DNA from: Pseudomonas sp. Fl4BN1
Lineage (GTDB): Bacteria > Pseudomonadota > Gammaproteobacteria > Pseudomonadales > Pseudomonadaceae
Direction of reading: 5' to 3'
Length of the DNA: 64,000 nucleotides
NCBI RefSeq assembly: GCF_009908285.1
Contig: NZ_JAAARM010000023.1
Location: forward strand, 47,022-111,021
The notes under the pieces were generated by a model, which worked only from the letters and a program-made list of their open reading frames with translations, was not told the DNA's origin and made no database searches. The position numbers were made by a program, and so were the translations under genes. Numbering within the stretch: the stretch's first letter is position 1; every line of letters starts with the position of its first letter. Positions 18,605 through 27,287 of this stretch are shown here, piece by piece.

Positions 18605-19177
18605 ATGACCGTATATGCCCAGCAGCTCCAGGACCTCGAGCGCCTGGCCTTCCAGGTTTCACCCGCACCACAATTGATCACTGGGCATCGGCGCATGCTC
18701 GACTGCAACCAGGCCTTCCTGCGCCTGTTCGGCTATGAACGCGAGCAGTTGCTGGACCACCTGACCCTGTTGCTGTATCCCTCCCAGGCCGATTACCAGA
18801 GCATTGGCGAACGCAGCGAACATTGGCTGTGCAACGGCCAGGGCGGCTCCTACACTGACGAACGCTTTATGCAACACCGCAATGGCGAAGTGTTCTGGGC
18901 CCGGGCCCACGGTTTTTCCCTGACCCCGGACGACCCGTTCGGGCTGATGATCTGGCACTTCGAACGCCTCGACCGGCAGTTGGCGCCGACGGTGAGCCTG
19001 ACCCCCCGCGAGCGGGAAATCTCACTGCACATCGTCAACGGCCTGACCTGCAAGGAAGTGGCGCGCAAACTGGCGATCTCCCACCGTACCGTGGAGGTGC
19101 ACCGCGCCCGGCTGATGAAGAAGCTGCAGGCCAAGAACAGCGCCGAGCTGGTGTCGAAGATCATCTACATCAGTTGA
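18605..19177 (+). CDS. PAS domain-LuxR family transcriptional regulator
   Basis: The protein has 190 residues from ATG 18605 (MTVYAQQLQ). An N-terminal PAS-like sensor (residues about 15-125, with LDCNQAFLRLFGY and NGEVFWARAHGFSL) is followed by a LuxR-type helix-turn-helix (LTPREREISLHIVNGLTCKE ... ISHRTVEVHRARLMKKL). It lies divergent from the thiolase-ligase-transporter operon across about 145 bases and is the obvious candidate regulator. The ligand is unknown. Confidence 0.88.
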   Translation: MTVYAQQLQDLERLAFQVSPAPQLITGHRRMLDCNQAFLRLFGYEREQLLDHLTLLLYPSQADYQSIGERSEHWLCNGQGGSYTDERFMQHRNGEVFWARAHGFSLTPDDPFGLMIWHFERLDRQLAPTVSLTPREREISLHIVNGLTCKEVARKLAISHRTVEVHRARLMKKLQAKNSAELVSKIIYIS

Positions 19178-19199
19178 GGCGGCGCGCAGGCGCCTGCAG

Positions 19200-19712
19200 C
19201 TAGGCCAGCACCTCGCTGGCGCTCAAGCGCAGCAGCTGCAACGCCCCCAACGTGGTGCCCTGCAGGGATTCGCCCGCAAACAGCACCTGGTTGGCAGCGT
19301 CCATTTCGGCGCTTCTGTTGGCGACGATTTCGTAGGTCTTGCGCGGCAGCACCTCGCTCCAGCCGTTTTCAAAGGTGTTGTAGGCCAGGGTCAGCGCGGC
19401 GGTGAAGTAGTGCTGGCTGGACACCGGAATCCGCACTTCCTCACCGGCCTCATCGAAGGCGACGAAGTGGTTGGGCAGGCGTTCCACCCCCAGGCGTTTG
19501 AGCACGATCCAGGCCAGGGCCGATGGCACGAAGGCATTGAGTTTTTCCGCGGCGATGGCCGAGTAGCCACGCTCCTGCAACTGCTGGACGACCTCATCCT
19601 CGCTGGCCTCGGGATGGCCGGCCATCAACTCCAGGGTGTCGAGCACGCCTTGATGGGCGCGGGTGTGATCCAGACAGCAGCTACAGTCTGGCGAATGTGA
19701 ATCGTCATGCAT
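19200..19712 (-). CDS. Conserved hypothetical protein, Cys-rich N-terminus
   Basis: The protein has 170 residues from ATG 19712 (MHDDSHSPDCSCC). I do not recognise the family. The N-terminus carries a small cluster of Cys and His that could bind metal; the rest is predicted mainly helical and soluble, with no signal peptide. It lies about 80 bases downstream of the cyclase gene on the same strand and so may be the last gene of that operon. It ends convergently with the PAS-LuxR gene. A longer in-frame start exists at 19775 but has no advantage. Confidence 0.65.
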   Translation of the reverse strand: MHDDSHSPDCSCCLDHTRAHQGVLDTLELMAGHPEASEDEVVQQLQERGYSAIAAEKLNAFVPSALAWIVLKRLGVERLPNHFVAFDEAGEEVRIPVSSQHYFTAALTLAYNTFENGWSEVLPRKTYEIVANRSAEMDAANQVLFAGESLQGTTLGALQLLRLSASEVLA

Positions 19713-19791
19713 GATCGGTCGATGATCCCTATCGGTAATTGAGGGGGCGCAGGATAAACCCTGCACCCAGTGCAAAACCAGCAGTTGCCGG

Positions 19792-20766
19792 CTACTTGAT
19801 CACGATAGGATTGACCGGCGCGCCGCTGCCGCCAACGATCTTCAACGGCGCGGCGGTATAGAGGAAGGTCCACTGGCCGTCGGCGGCGCAATCTTCGGCC
19901 AGGTCCTCCAGCAGCACGATCTCGGTGAAGGCGATCCCCAGGTTGCGCATCAGCGCGCAGTGCAGCGGAATCTGCACCCCGGACACCGGGTCGGTGATCA
20001 CTTCATTGGCGATGGTGTCGGTCACCAGGTTGGGGATTTCCATCTGGTTGAACCAGTCCACCAGTTCGCGGCTGTAGGTCAGCCCGGGCTCCACCAGGTC
20101 CTTGAAGAACTCGGTCTTGCCATACTCGTAGAAGGCGCCCATGGAACCGGTGCGGATGATCAGGATGTCGCGCTTCTCGATGGCCACGCCCTGGGCCTTG
20201 GCGGCGGCCAGCAGGTCCAGGTGGTTGAAGGTTTCGCCACGCCCCAGGTACTTCTTGCCGCGGTGCCGGGCCATGTCGATCAGCACCGCGCGGCCCACCA
20301 CGCCACGCTCGGCAATCGGCAGTACGCTGGCCTTGGCCATGCCGCCGACGGTGCTGCTGGCGTCGTAGCCGTTCCACAACTGGTTGTCGTACCAGGCATG
20401 GCCCAGGGCGTCGTACTGGGTCGAGCCCTGCAACTGCATGAAGATCACGTCGTCGCAATACTCGGCGCCGCCGGTCATGGACGGCTGCTTGCCGGCCTGA
20501 TAGTGGCTGCGATCCAGGGTGTTGAAGCGCATCGACGGGTTGCGCGCCGGCCACATAGGGTCGCCGCCGGGGTGGCCGATCTGCACTTGCAGGGTGAAGG
20601 TCTTGCCCTGGCGCACGGCGGCGACGCCGCGCAGCACCTCGGCCTGTTGCAGGTAGTTGAGGGCGCCGACCTCGTCGTCCGGGCCCCACTTGCCCCAGTT
20701 CTTGGGCAGGCCTTCGAGAAGCTGCTGGGTATTGGGGTGATTGTTGTCGTTGTCGATCCCACACAT
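19792..20766 (-). CDS. Cyclase-family protein (kynurenine formamidase-like metal hydrolase)
   Basis: The protein has 324 residues. The cyclase fold (PF04199) is suggested by the metal-binding region GSTQYDALGHAWY, a variant of the family HxGTHxDxPxH motif, by the IIRTGSMG core strand, and by FLYTAAPLKIVGGSGAPVNP at the C-terminus. Family members hydrolyse amides, lactones or cyclic esters. It sits downstream of SDR, aldehyde dehydrogenase and hydroxy-acid dehydrogenase genes on the same strand. A lactone or ester hydrolysis step in a small-acid catabolic pathway is a reasonable inference. Confidence 0.87.
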   Translation of the reverse strand: MCGIDNDNNHPNTQQLLEGLPKNWGKWGPDDEVGALNYLQQAEVLRGVAAVRQGKTFTLQVQIGHPGGDPMWPARNPSMRFNTLDRSHYQAGKQPSMTGGAEYCDDVIFMQLQGSTQYDALGHAWYDNQLWNGYDASSTVGGMAKASVLPIAERGVVGRAVLIDMARHRGKKYLGRGETFNHLDLLAAAKAQGVAIEKRDILIIRTGSMGAFYEYGKTEFFKDLVEPGLTYSRELVDWFNQMEIPNLVTDTIANEVITDPVSGVQIPLHCALMRNLGIAFTEIVLLEDLAEDCAADGQWTFLYTAAPLKIVGGSGAPVNPIVIK

Positions 20767-20821
20767 GTCGACTGCACTCCGTAGCTGGATTTGGATTTAG
20801 CCAAGGGGTTTCTACAGATCA

Positions 20822-21580
20822 TCAGACGCAACGTCCACCATCCACTTCCAGGCAGGTGCCGGTAATGAACGCGGCTTCGTCAGAGGCCAGGTACAGGCAG
20901 GCGTTGGCCACGTCCTGGGGGGTGGAGAAACGCCCCAGAGGAATGCTCGCCATGAATTTCTGGCGGTTTTCCGGGGTGTCCGGCACCCCCATGAACTCAC
21001 TGAGCAGGGCCGTGGCGCCGACGACCGGATTGACGCAGTTGACGCGGATATTGTCCGGCCCGAGCTCGGCGGCCATGGTCTTGCTCATCACCACCACCGC
21101 CCCCTTGCTGCCGTTGTACCAGACCAGCCCGGGGCGCGGCCGGATCGCCGCCGTGGAGGCGATGTTGATGAACGCCCCGCCGCCCTGGCCGCGAAAATGC
21201 GGCACGAAGTGCCTGGCGCTGAGGAAGATGCTTTTGACGTTGACCGCGAACACCCGGTCGAACTCGGCCTCGTCGACTTCCAGCATCGGCCGGTTGCGGT
21301 GGGTGGTGCCGGCGTTGTTCACCACGATGTCCAGGCCGCCGTATTGCTCCAGGGTATTGCGCAGCAATGCGGCGACGCTGGCGTCCTGGGCCACGTTGAC
21401 TTCAATGAAGTGAGCCTGGCCGCCGGCGGTGCGGATTTCCTCCGCCACTCGCTGGCCGCCGGTGGCGTTCATGTCGGCGACAATGACTCTGGCGCCCTGC
21501 TGGGCGAAAGTCTTGGCGATCCCCTCGCCAAAGCCGGAACCGGCGCCGGTGACAATGGCAGTTTTATGGGCTAGACGCAT
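20822..21580 (-). CDS. SDR-family NAD(P)-dependent oxidoreductase
   Basis: The protein has 252 residues. It is a classical short-chain dehydrogenase with the cofactor motif TGAGSGFGEG, NNAG, the catalytic Ser in INIASTA, and Tyr and Lys in YNGSKGA. The C-terminal substrate loop ends in TGTCLEVDGGRCV. Asp in IVADMN after the second strand favours NAD. It oxidises or reduces a hydroxy/keto group; the substrate is unknown. It belongs to the run of same-strand genes from 24.2 to 19.2 kb. Confidence 0.92.
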   Translation of the reverse strand: MRLAHKTAIVTGAGSGFGEGIAKTFAQQGARVIVADMNATGGQRVAEEIRTAGGQAHFIEVNVAQDASVAALLRNTLEQYGGLDIVVNNAGTTHRNRPMLEVDEAEFDRVFAVNVKSIFLSARHFVPHFRGQGGGAFINIASTAAIRPRPGLVWYNGSKGAVVVMSKTMAAELGPDNIRVNCVNPVVGATALLSEFMGVPDTPENRQKFMASIPLGRFSTPQDVANACLYLASDEAAFITGTCLEVDGGRCV

Positions 21581-21628
21581 GGAAGTGACTCCTGTTTTTG
21601 TTGTTATTGACCGCCCCGCGGGCAGCCT

Positions 21629-23077
21629 TCAGTCGTGACGAATGGCGATGGTCTTCAAGGTGGTGAAACCCAGCAGCGCTTCGAAGCCCTTCTCCCGGCC
21701 ATAGCCGCTGGCCTTGACCCCGCCGAAGGGCAATTCAACACCGCCTCCGGCGCCGTAGTTGTTGATGAACACCTGGCCGCAGCGCAGCTTGTGGGCCATG
21801 CGCAACTGACGCGCGCCGTCCCGGGTCCAGACCCCCGCCACCAGGCCGAAGGCGCTGTCGTTGGCCAGGCGAATGGCCTCGGCCTCATCCTCGAAGGGCA
21901 TCACTGCCAGCACCGGGCCGAACACTTCCTCGCGGGCCAGGCGGCTGTCTGGCGGCACATCGCGAAACAGCACCGCTTCCTGGAAGTAGCCGCCGCTGCC
22001 GGCCTCGGGCACCACCACCCCGCGGGCCGCCACCGGGATGCCGGCGGCTTCGGCTTCGCGAACGAATTCACGCACCTGGCGCAGCTGCTTCTGGTTGATC
22101 AGCGGGCCCATGTCCAGGTCCAACTCCGAGGGCCCGGCGCGCAGTTGGCTAAAGCACTGGGCCAGACGTTCCAGCAGCGGTTCATAGAGGCTGCGCTGCA
22201 CCAGCAGGCGGCTGCCGGCGGAACAGGTTTGCCCGCCGTTCTGCACGATGGCGTTGATCAGCACCGGCAGCGCGCGTTCGACATCGGCGTCGGCAAAGAC
22301 GATCTGCGGCGACTTGCCCCCCAGTTCCAGGGTCAGCGGACAATGCCGTTCGGCAGCCGCCTTGGCCACCCGGGCGCCGGTGCCGGTGGAGCCGGTGAAG
22401 GAAATATGCGCAATGCCAGGATGGGCGCACAGCGCCGCGCCGGCCTCGTGACCGTAGCCGCTGACCACATTCAGGGTGCCCGCCGGGAACCCGACCTGGG
22501 CCGCCAGTTCCGCCAGCCGCAGCAGCGACAGGCTGGCATCCTCGGCGGGCTTGACCACGCAGGCGTTGCCTGCCGCCAGGGCGGCGCCGACGCTGCGACC
22601 GAAGATCTGCATCGGATAGTTCCAGGGAATGATGTGCCCGGTCACGCCATGCGGTTCACGTACCGTGAGCACGGTGTAGCCGGCCTGATAGGGCAAGGTC
22701 TCGCCGTGGAGCTTGTCGGCGGCCCCGGCGTAGTACTCGAAATAACGCGCCAGGGCGGTGGCATCGGCGCGGGCCACCTTGAGTGCCTTGCCGGTATCCC
22801 GGGCCTCGATCTGTGCCAGCTCTTCGTGGTTTTCCAGCACCGCATTGCCCAGGCGCGCCAGCAGGCGCCCGCGTTCCAGGGCCGAGAGGCTGCCCCAGGG
22901 CCCGTCGAAATTGTCTCCCAGGGCGCATTGTGCAGCCTGCACTGCCAGATCGATGTCCGCGGCGGTACCCCGGGCGATGCGCGCATAACTGATGCCGGTG
23001 CTGGGGTCCTGCACTGGAATGTCTTCGGCCCAGGACGAGGCTTGCCATTGGTTGTCGATGTAGTGTTCGAGGGTCAT
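21629..23077 (-). CDS. NAD(P)-dependent aldehyde dehydrogenase
   Basis: The protein has 482 residues from ATG 23077 (MTLEHYIDNQW). The catalytic Glu lies in LELGGKSP and the nucleophile Cys in GGQTCSAGSR. WNYPMQIF and EEVFGPVLAVM are also conserved in the ALDH superfamily. The enzyme oxidises an aldehyde to the acid in the cytoplasm. Its start lies 4 bases after the stop of the upstream dehydrogenase gene, so the two are cotranscribed. The substrate may be an aldehyde formed in the hydroxy-acid route encoded around it. Confidence 0.93.
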   Translation of the reverse strand: MTLEHYIDNQWQASSWAEDIPVQDPSTGISYARIARGTAADIDLAVQAAQCALGDNFDGPWGSLSALERGRLLARLGNAVLENHEELAQIEARDTGKALKVARADATALARYFEYYAGAADKLHGETLPYQAGYTVLTVREPHGVTGHIIPWNYPMQIFGRSVGAALAAGNACVVKPAEDASLSLLRLAELAAQVGFPAGTLNVVSGYGHEAGAALCAHPGIAHISFTGSTGTGARVAKAAAERHCPLTLELGGKSPQIVFADADVERALPVLINAIVQNGGQTCSAGSRLLVQRSLYEPLLERLAQCFSQLRAGPSELDLDMGPLINQKQLRQVREFVREAEAAGIPVAARGVVVPEAGSGGYFQEAVLFRDVPPDSRLAREEVFGPVLAVMPFEDEAEAIRLANDSAFGLVAGVWTRDGARQLRMAHKLRCGQVFINNYGAGGGVELPFGGVKASGYGREKGFEALLGFTTLKTIAIRHD

Positions 23078-23081
23078 TTCA

Positions 23082-24194
23082 TCAGCTCCTGTTTCCAGCC
23101 AGACACTCAGCGATGGCCCGCCCGACTTCCACGGTGCTGGCGCTGCCGCCCATTTCCCGGGTGCGCGGACCTTCGGCGAGCACCGTCTCGATGCTCTCGA
23201 CAATCGCTGCCGCAGCCCGTTGGTAAAGCTCATCGCCCTGCCCCAGGTGCTCGATCATCAGGGCCGCCGACCAGATCTGGCCGATCGGGTTGGCCACGCC
23301 GAGGCCGGCGATGTCCGGCGCCGAGCCGTGCACCGGCTCGAACAGCGAGGGGTACAGGCGCTCGGGGTTGAGGTTGGCCGAGGGCGCGATGCCGATGGTG
23401 CCGGTGCAGGCCGGGCCGAGGTCGGAGAGGATGTCGCCGAACAGGTTGGAGGCCACCACCACATCGAACCAGTCCGGGTGCTGGACGAAGTGCGCACAGA
23501 GAATGTCGATGTGGAACTTGCGGATGTCGACCTGGGGATAGGCCTTGGCCAGCGCTTCGATCCGCTCGTCCCAGAACGGCATGGTGATAGCAATGCCGTT
23601 GGACTTGGTGGCCGCCACCAGGTTGCGCCGGGGCCGGCGGCTCGCCAGTTCGAAGGCGTACTTCACCACCCGGTCGACACCGTGGCGGGAGAACACCGAC
23701 TCCTGCAAGGCGATTTCCCGTGGGGTGCCCTCCCACATCCGCCCGCCAACGCTGGAATACTCGCCCTCGGTGTTTTCCCGCACCACGATGAAATCGATGT
23801 CGCCGGGCACCCGCCCGGCCAGCGGGCACGGCACCCCGGGCATCAGGCGCACCGGGCGGATATTCACGTACTGGTCGAACTGGCGGCGGATCTTCAGCAG
23901 CGAATCCCAGACCGCCACATGGTCGGGCACGATGTCCGGCGCGCCCACGGCGCCGAAGAAGATCGCCTCATGGTCGCCGATCTGCTCGGCCCAGTCGGCG
24001 GGCATCATGCTGCCGTGGGCCTGGTAGTGCTCACTGCACCAGTTGAAATGATCGAACTGCAACGGGATGCCGAAGCGCCGGCTGACGGCTTCCAGCACAC
24101 GCAAGCCTTCGGGAACCACTTCGCGGCCGATGCCGTCACCGGCGATCACCGCGATGCGATGGGGAGGTTTTACAGCGGGATTGATCTTGGACAA
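23082..24194 (-). CDS. Tartrate dehydrogenase / D-malate dehydrogenase-type isocitrate-dehydrogenase-family enzyme
   Basis: The protein has 370 residues. It belongs to the beta-decarboxylating dehydrogenase family: AVIAGDGIGREVVPEGLRVL at the N-terminus, RENTEGEYSS, and the metal-binding region FGDILSDLGP. EPVHGSAPDIAG is the NAD-binding loop. Length and motifs fit tartrate/D-malate dehydrogenase (TtuC/DmlA) better than LeuB or Icd, but the substrate is not certain. It is the first gene after the LysR regulator on the same strand. Confidence 0.88.
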   Translation of the reverse strand: MSKINPAVKPPHRIAVIAGDGIGREVVPEGLRVLEAVSRRFGIPLQFDHFNWCSEHYQAHGSMMPADWAEQIGDHEAIFFGAVGAPDIVPDHVAVWDSLLKIRRQFDQYVNIRPVRLMPGVPCPLAGRVPGDIDFIVVRENTEGEYSSVGGRMWEGTPREIALQESVFSRHGVDRVVKYAFELASRRPRRNLVAATKSNGIAITMPFWDERIEALAKAYPQVDIRKFHIDILCAHFVQHPDWFDVVVASNLFGDILSDLGPACTGTIGIAPSANLNPERLYPSLFEPVHGSAPDIAGLGVANPIGQIWSAALMIEHLGQGDELYQRAAAAIVESIETVLAEGPRTREMGGSASTVEVGRAIAECLAGNRS

Positions 24195-24352
24195 GCCGTC
24201 TCTCCTGGTCTGACGTGTTGTTATGGAGGCAGGTCAAGCGTACGGGCGAGCCCATTCTGGCCACAGGGAAGCGCCAGAGTGAATTGCTCATTATGGAAAC
24301 CGCCTTCGCAAAATTCGAAGGCGCTGGGGCATGCCTCGGCCAGAAGCGGTGC

Positions 24353-25255
24353 CTAGGGCGCCGCCAGCGGATTCTTTCCACCGCTGGCCAGGTAGTCGAA
24401 CAGCGCACGGCTGGCCAGGGAGGGTTGTTCCTGGCGCCGGCAGAGGTACATCTGGCGGTCGGCCCAGGCGTCGTCGATTTCGATAAATCGCAAGGCCATC
24501 TCCTTGCGAAAGATCTGCACCGCGCCCTGGGGCAGCACCCCGACGCCCTGCCCGGCGGCGATCAGCCGGCACACTGCCTCGAAGCTGCGCACCTGCACCC
24601 GCAGGCGCAGGGGCATGCTCACCGCCGCGGCCGCCTCGCTGATCAGCGGGGTGATCGCGGCGTTGTCTTCCAGGCCGACGAAGTCGTAGCCCAACAGGTC
24701 CTGGAAGCGCGCATGGCTCATCTTGAACGGATGGTCCTGGGGCACGATCAGGCACAGCCGGTCACGGCAATAAGGAATGAAATGCAGGTCCTGGCCCTGA
24801 GGCTGGGTGGTGACGATGCCCACATCCGCCACGCCGTCACGCACCGCCAGGAGGATCTCGCGGCTGCGCTCCTCGCGGATGTCGATGCGGATACCCGGGT
24901 GCAGCTCGCTCCACTGGGTCAGTTGCCGGGGCAACTCCTGGCTCATGGCCGAGCTGTTGGCATACAGGCTGACCCGGCCGGTGGCGCCCTTGGCGAAGTC
25001 GGCCAGGTCGGCGTGCATCACATCCACCGCCCGCAGGATCAAACGGGCATGCTCGGCCAGGGCCTGCCCCGCCGCCGTCGGCAGCACCCCGGTGGAGGTA
25101 CGCAGCAGCAGCGCCACCTTGAAATGCTGCTCCAGCAGCGACAGGCGCCGGCTCGCGGCGGACAGCGACAGGTGCGACTGCTCGGCCGCCCGGGACAGGT
25201 TGCCCAGGGTCAGGGCCTTTAGAAACAGCTCGATGGAAGTCAGGTCCGGGGCCAT
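24353..25255 (-). CDS. LysR-family transcriptional regulator
   Basis: The protein has 300 residues. An N-terminal helix-turn-helix (FLKALTLGNLSRAAEQSHLS) is followed by a periplasmic-binding-protein-like effector domain (VSLYANSSAMS ... GVADVGIVTT ... GQGVGVLPQ). It is on the same strand as, and just upstream of, the tartrate-type dehydrogenase operon, and faces the L-amino-acid oxidase gene on the other side. It may control either or both through the flanking gaps. The effector is unknown. Confidence 0.92.
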   Translation of the reverse strand: MAPDLTSIELFLKALTLGNLSRAAEQSHLSLSAASRRLSLLEQHFKVALLLRTSTGVLPTAAGQALAEHARLILRAVDVMHADLADFAKGATGRVSLYANSSAMSQELPRQLTQWSELHPGIRIDIREERSREILLAVRDGVADVGIVTTQPQGQDLHFIPYCRDRLCLIVPQDHPFKMSHARFQDLLGYDFVGLEDNAAITPLISEAAAAVSMPLRLRVQVRSFEAVCRLIAAGQGVGVLPQGAVQIFRKEMALRFIEIDDAWADRQMYLCRRQEQPSLASRALFDYLASGGKNPLAAP

Positions 25256-25529
25256 GGCAGGGTCCTTGTGCGCGGTCCGTGGAAACTACCCAGTTGAGCG
25301 GCCCCTGTCCAACCTGACGGCAGTGCCGCCAGGCTCCTGGAAAAGCTGCCCGGGGCGCCTGCCGGCATCGCTGTATCGGCCTCGCTACATTGTCCGACAA
25401 TCCTCACGAAAGCCCCGCCTACACGGGACCAAACCGCCAATGATGGCAAACTGGAATTTCGCCAGAACTCGACAATACTAGGTCGCGGCAGGACGCCTGT
25501 GTCCGCCTTCAACCGAAAGGGAATTCAGC
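25256..25529. other. 274-base divergent intergenic region
   Basis: It lies between the LysR start and the amino-acid oxidase start. It must hold promoters for both directions. An AACCGAAAGGGAATTCAGC stretch just before 25530 supplies the ribosome binding site of the oxidase. I see no convincing open frame, repeat or terminator. Confidence 0.5.
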
Positions 25530-27287
25530 ATGAAAGCTCAAGAACTCGAACTCGATGTCGCGGTGGTCGGTGGGGGGGCGTCCGGCACCTACAGCGCCTG
25601 GCGCCTGCAACATGAACAAGGTGAAAAACTGCGCATCGGCTTGTTTGAATACAGCGACCGCATCGGTGGCCGGCTGTTCAGTATCAACCTGCCGGGCCTG
25701 CCCAATGTGGTCGCTGAAGTCGGTGGCATGCGCTATATCCCCGGCCCCAAGGGCCATGTACTGGTGGATAACCTGGTCAAGCAACTGCGCCTGCCCAGCC
25801 AGCCATTCCCCATGGGCGCGCCGCCGCCGATCGGCTCGCAGAACAACCTGTTCTACCTGCGGGGCAAGCGCTTTCGCTATCGCGACTTCAAGGAAGCACC
25901 GCACAAGATCCCTTATGACCTGGCCTGGTCCGAGCGCGGCTTCGGCCCCGAGGACCTGCAGGTCAAGGTGATGAACTATGTGTACCCAGGCTTCGACCAG
26001 CTCAGCCTGTGCCAGCAGATGCAGGTCAAGGTGTTCGGCAAGGAGATCTGGAAATACGGCTTCTGGGACTTGCTGTACCGGGTCATGAGCAACGAGGGTT
26101 ACCAGTTCATGAAAGACGCGGGCGGCTACGACGCCAACGTCGCCAACGCCAGCGCAGTCACCCAGCTACCCGCTACCGAATACAGCGACGACACCTCGTT
26201 CCTGACCCTGACCCAGGGTTTCCAGAGCCTGCCACTGACCCTGGAGGCGAAGTTCCGCAAGTTGCCGGGGATCTTGCCCGGCAACCAGCGGGTGCAGAAG
26301 AACCAGCGCCTGGTGAAGATCGCCTACGCCAAGGACCCAGACTTTCCCTATCGCCTGCATTTCCAAAGCACGCACACCCAGCACGGCAGCACCCGGGACG
26401 CCGAGGGCAGCCAAGTGATCAAGGCCAGGAAGATCATCCTGGCCATGCCGCGCCGCGCCCTGGAACTGATCGACGCGCCACTGTTCGACGACCCCTGGCT
26501 CAAGGAGAACCTCGGTTCAGTGCTGATGCAATCGGCCTTCAAGCTGTTCCTCGCCTATGAACAACCCTGGTGGCGCAGCCTCGGGCTGGTGGCCGGGCGC
26601 TCGGTCACCGACCTGCCGGTGCGGCAGGTCTACTACATGGGCACCGAGTGCGAGCAAGCCGGCGGCGAGCCGACCCTCAACTCGTTGCTGATGGCCTCCT
26701 ACAACGACATCGGCACCGTGCCCTTCTGGAAAGGCCTGGAGGACGGCGCCCCCTTTGTCGGCCATCTGCCGGCCAGCCTCAACGGACGCCTGCAGGCTGC
26801 ACAGGTGGTGCCGAAGACCGAGTTCCAGGTCAGCGACGAGATGGTCCGGGTGGCGCAGATGCAGGTCACCCAGGTGCACGACCAGGTGGAACTGCCACGG
26901 CCCTATTCGGCGGTCTACCACGCCTGGGACGCCGACCCATATGGCGGCGGCTGGCACGAATGGAAAGCCAATTACCGGATCGACCAGATCCTTTGCCGCA
27001 TGCGCCATCCGGTGCCGGACCAGCAGATCCACATCGTCGGCGAGGCTTACTCCATGGGCCAGGGCTGGGTGGAGGGCGCGTTGACCGTGGCCGAGTCGAC
27101 CCTGCAAGACTTTTTCGGCCTGACGCGCCCTGACTGGCTGCCGAAAAGCTATGCCCTGCTGCCCGTGCCGACCCCGAATGGCTGCGCCCTGCCCGGCGCC
27201 GAGCCGCTGCCGTGCCAGGACTGCGCACAGACCCTGGGCAAGGTCACCGCGTTCGCCTACGAGGGGATCGATCATGGCCAGCAGTAA
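25530..27287 (+). CDS. Escapin/aplysianin-like L-amino-acid oxidase (FAD)
   Basis: The protein has 585 residues. An FAD-binding Rossmann motif (VAVVGGGASGTYSAWRL) is followed by LFEYSDRIGGRLFS and EVGGMRYIPG, which track the molluscan escapin/achacin family of L-amino-acid oxidases. The C-terminal FAD-binding part has GGGWHEWKANY and IVGEAYSMGQGWVEGAL. Such enzymes convert an L-amino acid to the 2-oxo acid with ammonia and H2O2; molluscan members are antibacterial through peroxide. No signal peptide is evident. Its 3' end overlaps the next gene by 14 bases. That gene encodes a 2-oxo-acid decarboxylase, suggesting sequential steps. The amino-acid substrate is not known; a monooxygenase activity is an alternative. 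Confidence 0.85.
   Translation: MKAQELELDVAVVGGGASGTYSAWRLQHEQGEKLRIGLFEYSDRIGGRLFSINLPGLPNVVAEVGGMRYIPGPKGHVLVDNLVKQLRLPSQPFPMGAPPPIGSQNNLFYLRGKRFRYRDFKEAPHKIPYDLAWSERGFGPEDLQVKVMNYVYPGFDQLSLCQQMQVKVFGKEIWKYGFWDLLYRVMSNEGYQFMKDAGGYDANVANASAVTQLPATEYSDDTSFLTLTQGFQSLPLTLEAKFRKLPGILPGNQRVQKNQRLVKIAYAKDPDFPYRLHFQSTHTQHGSTRDAEGSQVIKARKIILAMPRRALELIDAPLFDDPWLKENLGSVLMQSAFKLFLAYEQPWWRSLGLVAGRSVTDLPVRQVYYMGTECEQAGGEPTLNSLLMASYNDIGTVPFWKGLEDGAPFVGHLPASLNGRLQAAQVVPKTEFQVSDEMVRVAQMQVTQVHDQVELPRPYSAVYHAWDADPYGGGWHEWKANYRIDQILCRMRHPVPDQQIHIVGEAYSMGQGWVEGALTVAESTLQDFFGLTRPDWLPKSYALLPVPTPNGCALPGAEPLPCQDCAQTLGKVTAFAYEGIDHGQQ

Noticed and set aside
25530..27287. The oxidase considered as a tryptophan 2-monooxygenase for auxin synthesis
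   Set aside because: The GGMRY and GQGWVEGAL regions follow the escapin-type oxidases more closely, and no amidase gene is adjacent; it is not excluded without assay.
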